A stretch of DNA of 64,000 bases from Clusia tigrina (Eukaryota > Arthropoda > Insecta > Diptera > Clusiidae), in contig OV050032.1 of the NCBI GenBank assembly GCA_920105625.2, forward strand, positions 130,965,810-131,029,809, in the 5' to 3' direction. Below, piece after piece: positions 49,148 through 60,035 of the stretch. How positions within the stretch are numbered: position 1 is the stretch's first letter; the number at the start of each line of letters is the position of its first letter. The notes beneath the pieces were generated by a model. It saw nothing but the letters and a program-made list of their open reading frames with translations, did no database searches and was not told where the DNA came from. The position numbers and the translations under genes were made by a program.

Positions 49148-49150
49148 TTA

Positions 49151-51164
49151 TTAAACCATTAAAGACCTAAGGACCTCAAATATGGGGAACATCCTAAAGT
49201 TCAGACTCAACAATTATTCAACGACATACCAAAATTCTCAGGACAATATGTTATGAGCCTTGGTGGGTCTCAAATGTTTTATACAACATAATTTAAATAT
49301 ACAACCTGTTAACGAAGGAATCAAGAAAGTTTACCCCATATCACGAACTCAAAGTAATCTTGTATCCGAACGATGAGGTCAATAGAGGCCCCTCAGGTTC
49401 AAAATGGGTTAATATCATTTTCATGTCGCAAATGTTGTACAAAATTACCATTTTCGGAATAACCTAAACTCTTACTCATCTCACAAAAACGGCAATTAGG
49501 GGATTGGCCCAAAGCCATAACTAATTTCCAAGCAAATTGTAAAAAAAAATTACTTAATGTCCTCGGAGGGATGTAAATATACACTGGAAATAAACAACTT
49601 GTAACAATTTTAGGTCATTCACTATATTTTGAACGTTATTTTCATTTTATTCGAATGTCAGTATTATAATTGAATTTAGTATTAACCTTTGTTATAGTCA
49701 TTGTTCACGCACAGTAGAAGTTTATAAATTAGATGTATTATTATTCTTTATTATTTATTCCCTTCAAACATGTTTTAAAATTTATTAAAGTTAGGTGTAT
49801 TTAGTTTTTCTAGACCCATGTTGTGTTCTGCTTCACAGAGAAAAAGGAAAAGAATGCGTACGTTTCAAAATTTAAAGCCGAGAGTGTAGACTCTCTCACT
49901 CACTGTCTGCAAACGTACCCCAGCGGTGTTAACAGTCTTGTTTTTTAGATAGTATAAATAAATAAAATTAAATTTTACTTAATTAAACTCTTACATTAGC
50001 TATAGACCACATTCAAATGTGTTTTCCTGTACAATCGTACATACCATACAACAACTTCATAAGCAATTTAGGAACAATCACCGAACCGGCAACCTATAAA
50101 CACGCAATATATCCTTAACAGTTTTTAGTCACCTCAATGTGATCCAACAGGACAAAAAAATCAACGTTATCAAACAAGAGCAAGCAGACGAAGTGACCAA
50201 ATAGCAGCAGCAACAGCCCATTATATAGTTTTTGCATATATTTAATCCAAAGGATACCACACTGGACGACCTGCAACAGCAGCACGAGACATGAGCCAAC
50301 AAACGCGATATATCTACGCCAAAGGATAGCACTTCTAAGGACCTACACCAATATAATATTACACCCAACTAATCAATTTTTCGACAATTTGTCAATGAAA
50401 AAGATTGTTTGTCACCAAGAGACTATATTGCGCTCCATGAATACAGCTCAGGAACGAATAGCACTAGACTTCGTGGAACGGAAACTGCGCGAACTCGTCG
50501 ATAAATGATTACAATTCAACCAAATTAACTTTGTAATCCGATAAAAATCTGGAGATAACACTAGTCATACATACTTTTTAAAGGACTGTCGATCCCAAAT
50601 ATTTTAATCCTCGTGCAGAGATGCAAGGCACAATAATTATGCTGAAATAATCAAATGTAATTCCGAAGGCAACAACATCAGTGCTTAGAGCACAACTCTC
50701 TGGACTAGTGCGGTGACAACTCTCCAACCAGCAAGGTGAAACTTTTTACAATGTCCAGAATAGGTCAACCCTCGTCTTGTCGCATATTCAATAACAGCCT
50801 AAACCGCAATGCCATAAAATGTGGTACTTGAAATCCAGTCTTACTCCGTGTCGAAGGTTATCAACGAACATTTTGATTATAAGAAACAACTTATTAATGA
50901 AGTATTGAATCAACTTTTATCAAAATCTACGAGTACATGCAATTTAAAGTTATACAAGTATCAAGTTACTACATGATGCCACATGAGAGTACATTATTAG
51001 TGTTCAGAATTTGGCTTTAAAACCGTCATTGTTGGACCCAATAATGCTGGTCAGTCATATTCAGCACATTTGCAGTTAACTAAAATGCTATCGCTGTACT
51101 AATTTATAGCATTTTTAACATTAAGGTTTCAAACACCAATATCAACATTAAAAACAATGCTTAA
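49151..51164. other. Unassigned AT-rich sequence
   Basis: No ORF with recognisable motifs on either strand and no clear repeat ends. One 37-codon frame starting MKKIVCHQETI (50396-50509) has no relative I know. Probably decayed repeat sequence. Confidence 0.5.
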
Positions 51165-51862
51165 GTAATTCATACCGATTTACGAACAAAAGCTATTTAG
51201 TATTTCCTGGATATAAAATTTATGTGACAGATCATCCTGATGGTAAAGCTCGTGGTGGGACAGCTATCATAATAAATTCACTATTAAAACATAATGAACG
51301 GCAACCATATGCAACACCTCATATTCAATCCACTACTGTGCAAATTGAGGATACAAGTGGGACAATACTCATCTCCTCAGTTTACTGTCCCCCCAGACAC
51401 CTAATAACGACGTTCAATATGATGACTACATAAAGACGCTTGGCGTAAGATTCATTGCAACTGGAGATCTAAGTGCAAAACACACTGACTGGAGACCTAG
51501 GCTAACCAATAAAAAAGGACGAAATCTGATTAATGCTATAAACAAAAATAACGGCAAATGTTTAAGCTCAGGTGAACCCACATACTGGCCAACAGATAGG
51601 AAAAAGATACCAGATCTAATCGACTTTCAGCATAACAAAAAACATAAAGTGTAACCAATTAAAAATTAAAGCTTGCTTTGAACTTTCTTCAGACCACTCT
51701 CCGATAATACTTGACTACACAACTGACATCAAACCCATAGCTAAGATTTTTAAACACAAAACAAACTGGAATGAGTATAGACAGCATATTGAAAACCAAC
51801 TGAATATGTCTATCACACTGAAAACACAATTAGACATTGAACGTGCCATTATTCACTTCAAC
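51165..51862 (+). pseudogene. Jockey-A, part 1: endonuclease of ORF2
   Basis: Remnant of the apurinic-like endonuclease of an old jockey-clade element: FPGYKIYVTDHPDGKARGGT, LISSVYCPPRH, then with a frameshift near 51410 FIATGDLSAKH, PTYWPTDRKKIPDLIDF and FELSSDHSPIIL. It stops at ERAIIHFN, where jockey-B is inserted. Asn of the GDFN/GDYN motif is replaced by Leu-Ser. Confidence 0.78.
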
Positions 51863-52118
51863 TTTCAAGTAGAATGTCGGTGTTCCATTCTCCGCTCATT
51901 GAGTAGACCTTTTTTCTTTTTAATATATCAAAAATAAATAAAATATCTACGAGTGTAAAGTTAAGCATTAAAGTGGTCAACATTTTATTTAATCACACAC
52001 AAAAATTTCAAATTTTAGGTTCCAAACAAAAACAACAACAAAAGAAGGAAAAAAAATAAACATAAACAAAAACAATTTACATGAGCATTTGGCACTCACC
52101 GCCACAAGCGAGAGATCG

Positions 52119-53530
52119 ATGTCTCATCCGCATGCACCAATAGACAGTAATCAACAAATCAATTTAAACCCAACGGAGATGATCTCTCACAATAGTTCAG
52201 CACATGCGCAATTAACACCAGTAATTCAGCAAACGGTAAGCACTGAGCACGCTCAAACTTTTAACCTAGTCACACCCACACCAATAAAACTAATAAACAC
52301 GCAGAAGCAAAACAACATTGCTCTTTGCACAACAAAAAAAAATAAGCACAGATTCTCAAGCAGACTCGGCTGCGCTAAATATGCCAGCAAACTTACAGCT
52401 CTCTTGGAGTGGACAATGTGCCTCTCCAAATTCAACAGCATCTCATGGAACACAAAGCAAAAACAACAAAAGTTCTGCTATGAGTATATATAAGCAACAA
52501 CAACTTACCAATGTTGCAAATAAAACTATAGAAATACAGAGTGCAAAACCAAACATAAGCACACAAACAGGTATTGATCGATACATAACAATAAAACGAA
52601 AACGCAGCCCGCTTGCCAAGGCAGAAAAGAAGAAACTTGTTAAAACTAATACAGATACCCTAAACAGCAACCGTTTTGCTCTATTAAGCGATAGTGCAGA
52701 GTCTGAACCAACTAAGAGTACTGCATTCAAACCACCACCAATTTACTTGCGGGAACGCAGTTCCTACTTATTAATAGACAGTGTTGCCAGCTTGATTGGT
52801 AAAAATAATTTTCATGTGGTCCCGCTGTTGAAGGGTAAAATACAAGAAACAAAAATTCAAATATATTTGGAAAAAAACTATCGGGCAGTTGTTTCTTTCC
52901 TTGAAAATGAAAAGAAAAATTACTATACTTATCAGATAAAAAGTAGCAAAGGGTTGACAGTTTTTATTAAAGGTATAGAACCTGAAGTAGACCCTATAGA
53001 ACTAAAACATGCACTCCAAGAGTCTGGATTCACAGCAAAATCTGTGTTTAATATAAGGAATAGGGAAAAAATTCCGCAACCACTCTTTAGAATAGAGCTA
53101 GAACCAGGGAATATTAAATTAAAACAAAACGAAACCCACCCCATTTACAACTTAAAATATTTAATGCATCGTAGAATAACAGTCGAGGAGCCTCACAAAC
53201 GAAAAGGCCCAATACAATGCACAAACTGCCAAGAGTATGGGCATTCGAAATCGTACTGCACCTTACGTACTGCATGCGTTGCGTGTGGCGAATTCCATCC
53301 ATCAAAGGAATGCAAGCTGAACACAAGTGATAAGGATACAAAAAAATGCAGCAATTGTGGGGGGAATCATACTGCTAACTACAGAGGCTGCCCGATATAT
53401 ACACAACTAAAAATCAGTATGAACCAAACTGCTAAGACAGTTCGAACCCAAAAATATAGTGCTATACCTACCAACACAAACCATATTGGAAGCACCACCG
53501 AAAACATCTCTTCATCCACTAGCGATGCGA
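52119..53530 (+). pseudogene. Jockey-B ORF1 (Gag-like nucleic-acid-binding protein), 5' part
   Basis: ORF1 proteins bind the element RNA. Likely start ATG at 52119 (MSHPHAPIDSN). A frameshift in the A-run near 52333 moves the reading to a second frame, which stays open to 53544. It contains TIKRKRSPLAKAEKKKL, an RRM/PRE_C2HC-like part (FIKGIEPEVDPIELKHAL, HRRITVEEPHKRKGPIQC) and three zinc knuckles: CTNCQEYGHSKSYC, CVACGEFHPSKEC and CSNCGGNHTANYRGC. The frame is interrupted at SSSTS by LOA-5 and resumes at 54580. Confidence 0.85.
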
Positions 53531-54577
53531 TGAATCGTCGGTGAAACAGTCGAAATCTACACCGACGGTTCCAAGCTTGGAGGTAGAGTCGGCAGCGGTA
53601 TTTATTCCGACAAGCTGGACTTAAACATCTCCCTACGTCTCCCAGACCATTGCAGCGTTTTTCAAGCTGAGGTCATGGCCATTTACCACGCAGCCAAATG
53701 GATGCTGAGTAGTGATATCGGCGCGGTTGACGTATCTATCTTCTCAGACAGCCAGGCCGCCATTAAATCTCTTTTTGGCTCCACGGCCACATCAAGACTA
53801 GTTCATGAATGTCGAACATCTTTAAATGAGCTCGCAAGTTACTCTCGGGTGCACCTAGTCTGGGTTCCCGGACACAGCGAAATCCCGGGAAACTGCGAGG
53901 CGGACGAGCTTGCCAAGGCAGGCACGCTAATGCACGACATTCACCCCTCTGTAAACATCGGCATTCCACTGGCAACAGCCAAGCTGGAAGTCAAACGGAA
54001 ATATCTGGCTGACGCCTACAAATCCTGGGCTAACGAGGAATCCTGCCACACGGCTAGACTAACTTGGGCAAGCATGGACAAAAACAGAACCAATCAACTT
54101 CTTCGACTTGATCGCGTATCACTGTCGACAACTGTGTCGGTTTTGACCGGCCACTGCATAATGGGACAGCACGCAGAAAGACTGGGCCTACCCTCAAATG
54201 ACTTTTGCCGAGGCTGTGGCTTCGAGGAGGAGGACGAGACGGTTTTCCACCTCTTATGCCACTGCCCATCCTTGAGCAGAAGAAGAATTCGCACCTTTGG
54301 TGCCCCATTTCTTACAAGCCTGACAGAGCTGTCATCCATTAATATTAGGGACATAGCCAGGTTCATCAAAATATCAGGATGGTTTCCTGAAACATGACGG
54401 GGGAGTCATGCCTTTCCAGGCGCTGTCCTTGCGCTGACTATCACCATCCCAAGTATGGGAACCTTTTTAGTCAGTGCTTGAACGGCGCCACACCGTGGTA
54501 TCACAATGGGCCATTATGTGTGCTCAAGTGTGCTTTTGGCAAACTGGGCGGCCACTCCTACCTACCTACCTACCTAC
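53531..54577 (+). mobile_element. LOA-5: truncated element inserted in jockey-B ORF1
   Basis: Flanked by CTAGCGATGCGA (53519-53530) and CTAGCTATGCGA (54578-54589), a 12-bp target duplication with one difference. 5'-truncated at the start of RNase H. The 3' UTR (54398-54577) has ACCGTGGTATCACAATGGGC and ends in (CCTA)n, a tandem-repeat tail typical of this group. Confidence 0.88.
53534..54397 (+). CDS. LOA-5 RNase H domain and zinc motif, open frame
   Basis: Open for 287 codons after a TGA at 53531, so any protein would be a fragment (first ATG at 53675). RNase H removes the RNA strand of the hybrid after reverse transcription. All four acidic positions are visible: YTDGSK, VFQAEVMAI, FSDSQAAIKSL and NCEADELAKAG. 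The zinc motif CRGCGFEEEDETVFHLLCHC follows, and the frame ends at TGA after ISGWFPET. Unlike LOA-1 to LOA-4 it shows no stop or frameshift, so this insertion is probably recent. No promoter is attached. Confidence 0.85.
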   Translation: MVGETVEIYTDGSKLGGRVGSGIYSDKLDLNISLRLPDHCSVFQAEVMAIYHAAKWMLSSDIGAVDVSIFSDSQAAIKSLFGSTATSRLVHECRTSLNELASYSRVHLVWVPGHSEIPGNCEADELAKAGTLMHDIHPSVNIGIPLATAKLEVKRKYLADAYKSWANEESCHTARLTWASMDKNRTNQLLRLDRVSLSTTVSVLTGHCIMGQHAERLGLPSNDFCRGCGFEEEDETVFHLLCHCPSLSRRRIRTFGAPFLTSLTELSSINIRDIARFIKISGWFPET

Positions 54578-54579
54578 CT

Positions 54580-54771
54580 AGCTATGCGAATGTACTGAAA
54601 ACTGGCGTTTCTGATAAACCGAGTCACCCTATGCAACCTCAAAATTTAGAAACGTTAATATTTAACTTGTCTCAGTGTATTACTAACTTCATGTCCTCGA
54701 TGCACTCTATGATTCAAGAGCTTGTACATAACCAAAACTTACTTATGAAAACTCTACTTTCACAAAAATGA
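54580..54771 (+). pseudogene. Jockey-B ORF1, C-terminal part
   Basis: Continuation of ORF1 beyond LOA-5: SYANVLKTGVS, then a Met/Leu/Ile-rich helix typical of jockey Gag C-termini, ending LLMKTLLSQK. Its TGA (54769-54771) overlaps the ORF2 ATG. Confidence 0.83.
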
Positions 54772-57341
54772 ATGTTCTAAAAATATGTCACTGGAATGCT
54801 AACGGTATTATCCAACACAAAATTTAATTAAAATATTTTCTAGACAGTAACAGCATAGACATCATGCTTATCTCAGAAACACATTTAACTGTAAAATATA
54901 ACTTTAAACTAGCAGGATATAATTTTTACTCAACAAACCACCCACAAGGAAAAGGTTATGGTGGTACTGTAATTCTAATTAAGTCTCGATTGAAGCATTA
55001 CTTTCTGGAATCCTATGCAAAAAAAAACATCCATTCTACTTCCATCTCTTTACAGTGTTGGGGTGAGCCAATAGTAATTTCATCAGTCTATTGTCCTCCT
55101 AGGTTTCCTATTTCCACAACCGATTTTGTTTCTTTCTTTAAATCGCTCGGTAACAAATTTCTCTCTGCCGGAGACTTCAATTCTAAACATACCTACTGGG
55201 GCTCACGGTTAATCAACCCTAAAGGGAAGCAATTGTTTAATGCACTGATAGACTCTCGGAATGGTCTAGACTTTGTATCATCTGGAAAACCTACATACTG
55301 GCCAACTGATCAAAGAAAAATTCCCGATCTTATTGACTTTGGCATAACTAAAAATATTGAAAGGTGTTTCTTGGAAACCGAGCCCTGCTTCGACTTATCA
55401 TCCGATCACTCACCGGTGATAATATATTTAAAAAAAATACCAGAGTTCATTGAAAAAACAATAAAACTGACCTCCAAGAACACAAACTGGTTCAAATATC
55501 GCAAATATATTAGTACCCACGTGTGCGTTAAAACAAAACTTAAGAGTGGAGAGGACATTGAATCAGCGACGCAGGCTCTTGGTTCAATAATAAAAGCAGC
55601 TGCTATTAGTGCCACGCCCGCACAAAACTCAACTAAAACTAACGCGAGACACACTACATCACACTATGTGGAATGCCTCGTTAGAGAAAAGAGGAGATTA
55701 AGGCGTGATTCTTCAGCACTAAGAGTAAAATTAAAGTCATTACAAAATCAGCTGAAAAACACTCTACGGGAGGAAAAGGAAGAAAACCTTAATAAGTACC
55801 TTGAAGATTTGGCTCCTCTCAAAGTCACCAATTACTCACTCTGGAGAGCGACAAGAATGGTTAAAACACCAAAGGATAGTGAATCGCCTCTAAGACAAAG
55901 CGGTGGAACTTGGGCAAAAACAGAAGAAGAAAAAGGCAACTTCTTTGCAGCCCATCTGAGGTCAGTATTTCAACCTAACCCGCCGACCTGCAACAACACT
56001 AGCATACAGAACTTTTCAATTACGACGTCAGCAGTACCAATTCATTTCAAACCAAAGGAAGTTATACGCCTATGTACAACGAGTCTAAACCCAAAAAAGG
56101 CACCTGGTTGTGACCTAATTACCAATAAAATGTTAAGTGAATTGCCGCAAATAGCTCTAATACATCTCACACACATTTTTAACGCAATACTCCGTCTGGG
56201 CTACTTCCCTACAACATGGAAAACATCAGAAATAATAATGATTCCAAAACCCGGAAAAGACCCTACTCATGTATCTTCTTATCAGCCCATAAGTCTCCTG
56301 CCAACGCTCTCTAAAATGCTCGAACGCTTACTGCTGGGAAAAACTAGCATCAAAGCTCAATTTAATCATTCCTCACCACCAATTTGGTTTCCGCAAACAT
56401 CCGTATTGCCTCTGAAATAAGGCGAGCATTTGAACAAATGATGTACTGCTCCGGAATATTCCTAGACGTCGCACAAGCCTTTGACAAAGTCTGGCACGAA
56501 GTACTCGTATATAAAATTAAAAAAACTTTTGCCAAAAAGTTCGCATAAGCTTCTGGAGTCATATTTAGCAAATCGCAAATTTAGGGTTAAATATAAAGAA
56601 TTTGTAACGCCAGACTTTGAAATTATGGTTGGAGTACCACAAGGTAGTGTGCTTGGACCTATGCTTTACACTCTATACACTTCCGATCTGCCAACGGATA
56701 AAAACCTCATTACCTCGACTTTCGCGGACGACACAGCTATCCTGAGCTCTCGCCTAAATCCACGGATAGCCTCCCGGGATTTAGAGGAACACCTTAAAAA
56801 AATAGAAAGTTGGCTAGCAGATTGGCGCATCAGAGTAAATTACCAAAAAAGTGTACATTACTCTTAAGCCCAGTTCTTGTCCGGCAGTCTCTTTAAATGG
56901 CATTGTAATCCCGCAAGCAACAGAGGTTAAATACTTAGGAGTGCATTTCGACCGACGGCTCACCTGGAAAAAACATATAGAAGCCAAGAAAATGCAAATG
57001 AAACTCAAGGTAAGTTCCTTGTATTGGCTTACCAACCGAAAATCAAAACTGCGATTGGAGTATGATGTACTTATATACAAGGCTGTAATTAAACCGATTT
57101 GGACTTATGGTATTCAGATATGGGGCACTACTAGTGCATCAAATTTGCAAATAATTCAAAGGCTCAATCGAAAATTCTGAGAACGATCAGCGGCGCTCCA
57201 TGGTTCGTCAGAAACGAATATATTCATCGCGACCTTAATACAGCACCCGTTGAAGAAGAACTAGCAGTTTTAAAAACAAAATACCAATCCAAACTTCAGT
57301 GTTATCCTAACGAACTAGCAAGGAATCTACTTTCTACATAA
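54768..57341 (+). pseudogene. Jockey-B ORF2 (endonuclease and reverse transcriptase)
   Basis: Starts at ATG 54768 (MNVLKICHWNANG) in ATGA overlap with ORF1. An in-frame TAA at 54825 breaks the N-terminus. The frame is then open to 56420, with endonuclease motifs LISETHL, SAGDFNSKH, PTYWPTDQRKIPDLIDF and LSSDHSP, and RT blocks KKAPGCDLITNKML, MIPKPGKDP and YQPISLLPTLSKMLERLLL. A frameshift near 56345 follows, then FLDVAQAFDKVWHE, GVPQGSVLGPML and the active site TFADDTAIL (56481-56867), another shift near 56855, EVKYLGVHFDRRLTW, and a third near 57180. Final TAA at 57339. One stop and at least three frameshifts; dead but not old. Confidence 0.88.
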
Positions 57342-57489
57342 TTTACATAAGACTTGAACTAAAATTGGTCTAAGCACTAGCGCGGAGCATCAATTTATTT
57401 ATTAGTTGTAAGCTTTGTAAAATTATTGTTGGTTTCAATTGAAAAGATGCAATAAATAAATCCATGTTGAATTAAAAAAAAAAAAAAAA
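57342..57489 (+). other. Jockey-B 3' UTR and poly(A) tail
   Basis: AT-rich, with AATAAATAAA near 57449 about 20 bp before the A run (57474-57490). The poly(A) end marks target-primed reverse transcription. Confidence 0.85.
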
Positions 57490-58665
57490 ACTTCAACGAT
57501 GTGGTCCTAGACGCAGGAATCAAATCAAGCCAACAGCATAAATTTAGAAGAAATAAACCTACAACGGATATTTTCATAAGAAAGCAAATTATTGAGAAAA
57601 GAAAGCTGAGAAAGAGGTAGCAGCTAACTAGATCGCCTGAGGATAAACACAATTTAAATATAGCATGCAAAAAACTCAAGAAAATATTAAGTAAAAGACA
57701 AAATATAGAAAACTACCTAAAAAACTTGACGCCTACCCAGGATACTAACTACTCATTATGGAAATGCACACAGAAATTAAAAACACAGATAAGGTATCAG
57801 CCACAACTACAGAAAGATGACAACTCATGGGCTACTACCAATAAAGAAAAAGCAACAACATTGGCTAAATACTTTGAAAAAGTCCTATCAAATGATGAAA
57901 ATAACTATATTGAAACAGGCAATGATTTAAATATAGACATTATAACCAAAATAAAGAAAACAAACACAACAGAAATATTTAATTGGATTAAAAAACGAAT
58001 AAACCAAAAAAAGCACCAGGATACGATATTTTGACAGGCAAAGCACTCGCTGAGCACCCTACTATAGGTTATAACTACTTAAGGAATGTTATAAACTCAA
58101 TGTTCCGACTACAATTTTTTCCCAAAGTATGGAAAGTTGCTGAAATCATTGCACTACCGAAGCAGGGAAAAGTTGCTACAACTGCTTCGTCGTATAGACC
58201 AATTAGCCTACTTCCCATAATTTCTAAAGTTGCTGAAAAATTATTACATAATAGACTTAGCCAGATCCTTGACAATAAAAACATTATACCAAATCATCAT
58301 TCGGCTTCAGAAAACGACATTCAACGATTCAACAGATACACCGTATAACAAACAAAATTGAAACAGACATAGAATATAAGCGGTACTGCGTTGCAGTATT
58401 ATTGGACGTTGCAAAAGCATTTGAAAAAGTATGGCATAAAGGACTGCTGCATAAACTGAAGACGATGCTGCCACTTGACTACTATTTGATTGTTGGAAGT
58501 TATCTTAGTGATCGTTACTTTTACGTCAAATATAATGAAGAGTGTTCGTCTATTCATCTTACAACAGCTGGAGTTCCTCAAGGGAGTGTTTTAGGACCAC
58601 TGTTATATGTAATATTTACCTCAGATATACCACTTCCAAAAGAACTGAATACCACAATTGCACAT
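57490..58665 (+). pseudogene. Jockey-A, part 2: linker and reverse transcriptase
   Basis: Resumes where part 1 stops (FNDVVLDAGIKSS). Reads EKRKLRKR, a stop, NYSLWKCTQKLKT, KKAPGYDILTGKAL after a frameshift near 58010, EIIALPKQGK and SSYRPISLLPIISKVAEKLL. It shifts again before AVLLDVAKAFEKVWHKGLL and TAGVPQGSVLGPLLYV. It ends at NTTIAHI, just before the FADD active site would come. Confidence 0.8.
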
Positions 58666-59644
58666 ATAGTAGTAGTAGATGTAAATGTAAATAATTATTA
58701 TAAACATAAATTTTATTATAATTGATCATAAATTGTTAGAATATAATTATAGTGAATTATTATAATTAATGTAAATAATTTCTGTTGTATCACTTCTTGG
58801 CACTGGCCAAAATGTGTTTTTTAATATTAATTTCCAAACAAATAGTCAAATCATGTACTAGGTGTCAATATAATGGTGACAGATGTATGATATAAAGGGA
58901 TATAAAAAAAAAGTAATTCATACAATATTATGTTCAACGACATTCTAACCATAGGCCCATGTTTCAATATTATATATTGCAAGTTTAGCTTAGACCCCGG
59001 TTGACACTGCTGGAATTAAAAAATGCATTGGGAAATTTTGTATCAAGGGAGTATCGGAAGTTGTATCAGCTAGCAACAGTCATGGAGTAACCGGCTTGGT
59101 CATTCTAACTTTGCGAACTCTATTTTATCTACAATTATTCTGTTCAATTTTAGCTGTCGTACTCAACATCCAAGTACAATTGCAAAATATGCTTAAATTG
59201 TCCGGACTAAAAGTACGGAAATGTTGTTCAACGACCCTCTGGAACCCTCAACAACTGGAATGCAGTCTTGGCGCAAAATCTTCACATATTGTGGCAACAT
59301 TTTCCCAGAAAGCTGATAGAATTTTCAAATATCAGCGATTCAGCAGCATATTAAATCAACAACTGAAAATTTTTGCGGATTCATCATAACGGGCCTATGA
59401 TACAAGGGCTTTCATCACATTATCAGTTTTCACAACACCACAATCTTGTGCGGAAAAAACCAGAGCAGCGCCTACAAAGCAAATATCGTTACCTAGACTA
59501 GAACTGTGCAACAAAGATGAAAGGATCGATTAGACCTGTCCTACTGTAGACGAATGCTAATAGCTATCATGAAGCTAATGTATTAGCAATTATTTAGAAC
59601 GAAATTCACTCAGCGCAGTATTCGATGTGATATGAGCGACATAA
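58666..59644. other. Unidentified insert of about 1 kb within jockey-A
   Basis: Very AT-rich at its left end (TAGTAGTAGATGTAAATG). A 97-codon plus-strand frame (59096-59389) has no motif I know. It separates two parts of jockey-A reverse transcriptase, so it is probably another insertion, but I see no clear ends or target duplication. Confidence 0.45.
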
Positions 59645-60035
59645 GCTTCAACAAACACATTTCAACATGTAAAATACATAATCTCAGGGTTCGAAAAATG
59701 GGGAAAAAAACTAAACAAAGCACAAGCTGCAAAAGTAATATATTCGAACAGCAGCTGTTCAAAATACCTGCTCACAATAAACAACGAGACTATCAAAATT
59801 TGTACCAGCCCAAAACAGACGACGCAAATCTTAAATAGAGATATTGAATAAATGAACCTCAAAGTTATCACTATATAATAAAAGAATAACATATACATCA
59901 ATAACCATACAAGAAATACCCTATAGAAATATAGAAGCAGCAAGCAAAACAAACGTACAACTGATCCAAAGTATACAATCTAAAATACTGTACACAATAA
60001 CGAAATATGATAAGTATGTAAGAATATCCCTATGC
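59645..60035 (+). pseudogene. Jockey-A, part 3: RT thumb remnant (weak)
   Basis: Disjointed matches to what follows FADD in jockey elements: LQQTHFNM, GFEKWGKKLNKAQAAKVIYS, LTINNETIKI and, after a break, ASKTNVQLIQSIQSKIL. Stops lie between them. The order fits the continuation of part 2. Confidence 0.5.

Larger units (their letters stand above)
51863..57489 (+). mobile_element. Jockey-B: nearly full-length jockey-clade element
   Basis: Inserted in jockey-A between codons that read on across the gap (HFN / DVVLDAG). ACTTCAAC occurs on both sides (51855-51862 and 57490-57497, the first A shared with the tail), a short target duplication. 5' UTR 51863-52118, ORF1, ORF2, AATAAA near 57450 and a run of about 17 A's. 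ORF1 is split by LOA-5. Confidence 0.85.

Noticed and set aside
49819..50057. Possible solo LTR bounded by TGTTG and CAACA
   Set aside because: No target duplication, no primer-binding site beside it and no second copy in the window.
54550..54580. CCTA repeats as an independent microsatellite
   Set aside because: They sit exactly at the 3' end of LOA-5 and are best read as its tail.
59096..59389. 97-codon plus-strand ORF
   Set aside because: No recognisable domain, starts with a hydrophobic stretch by chance composition, and lies in AT-rich unassigned sequence.
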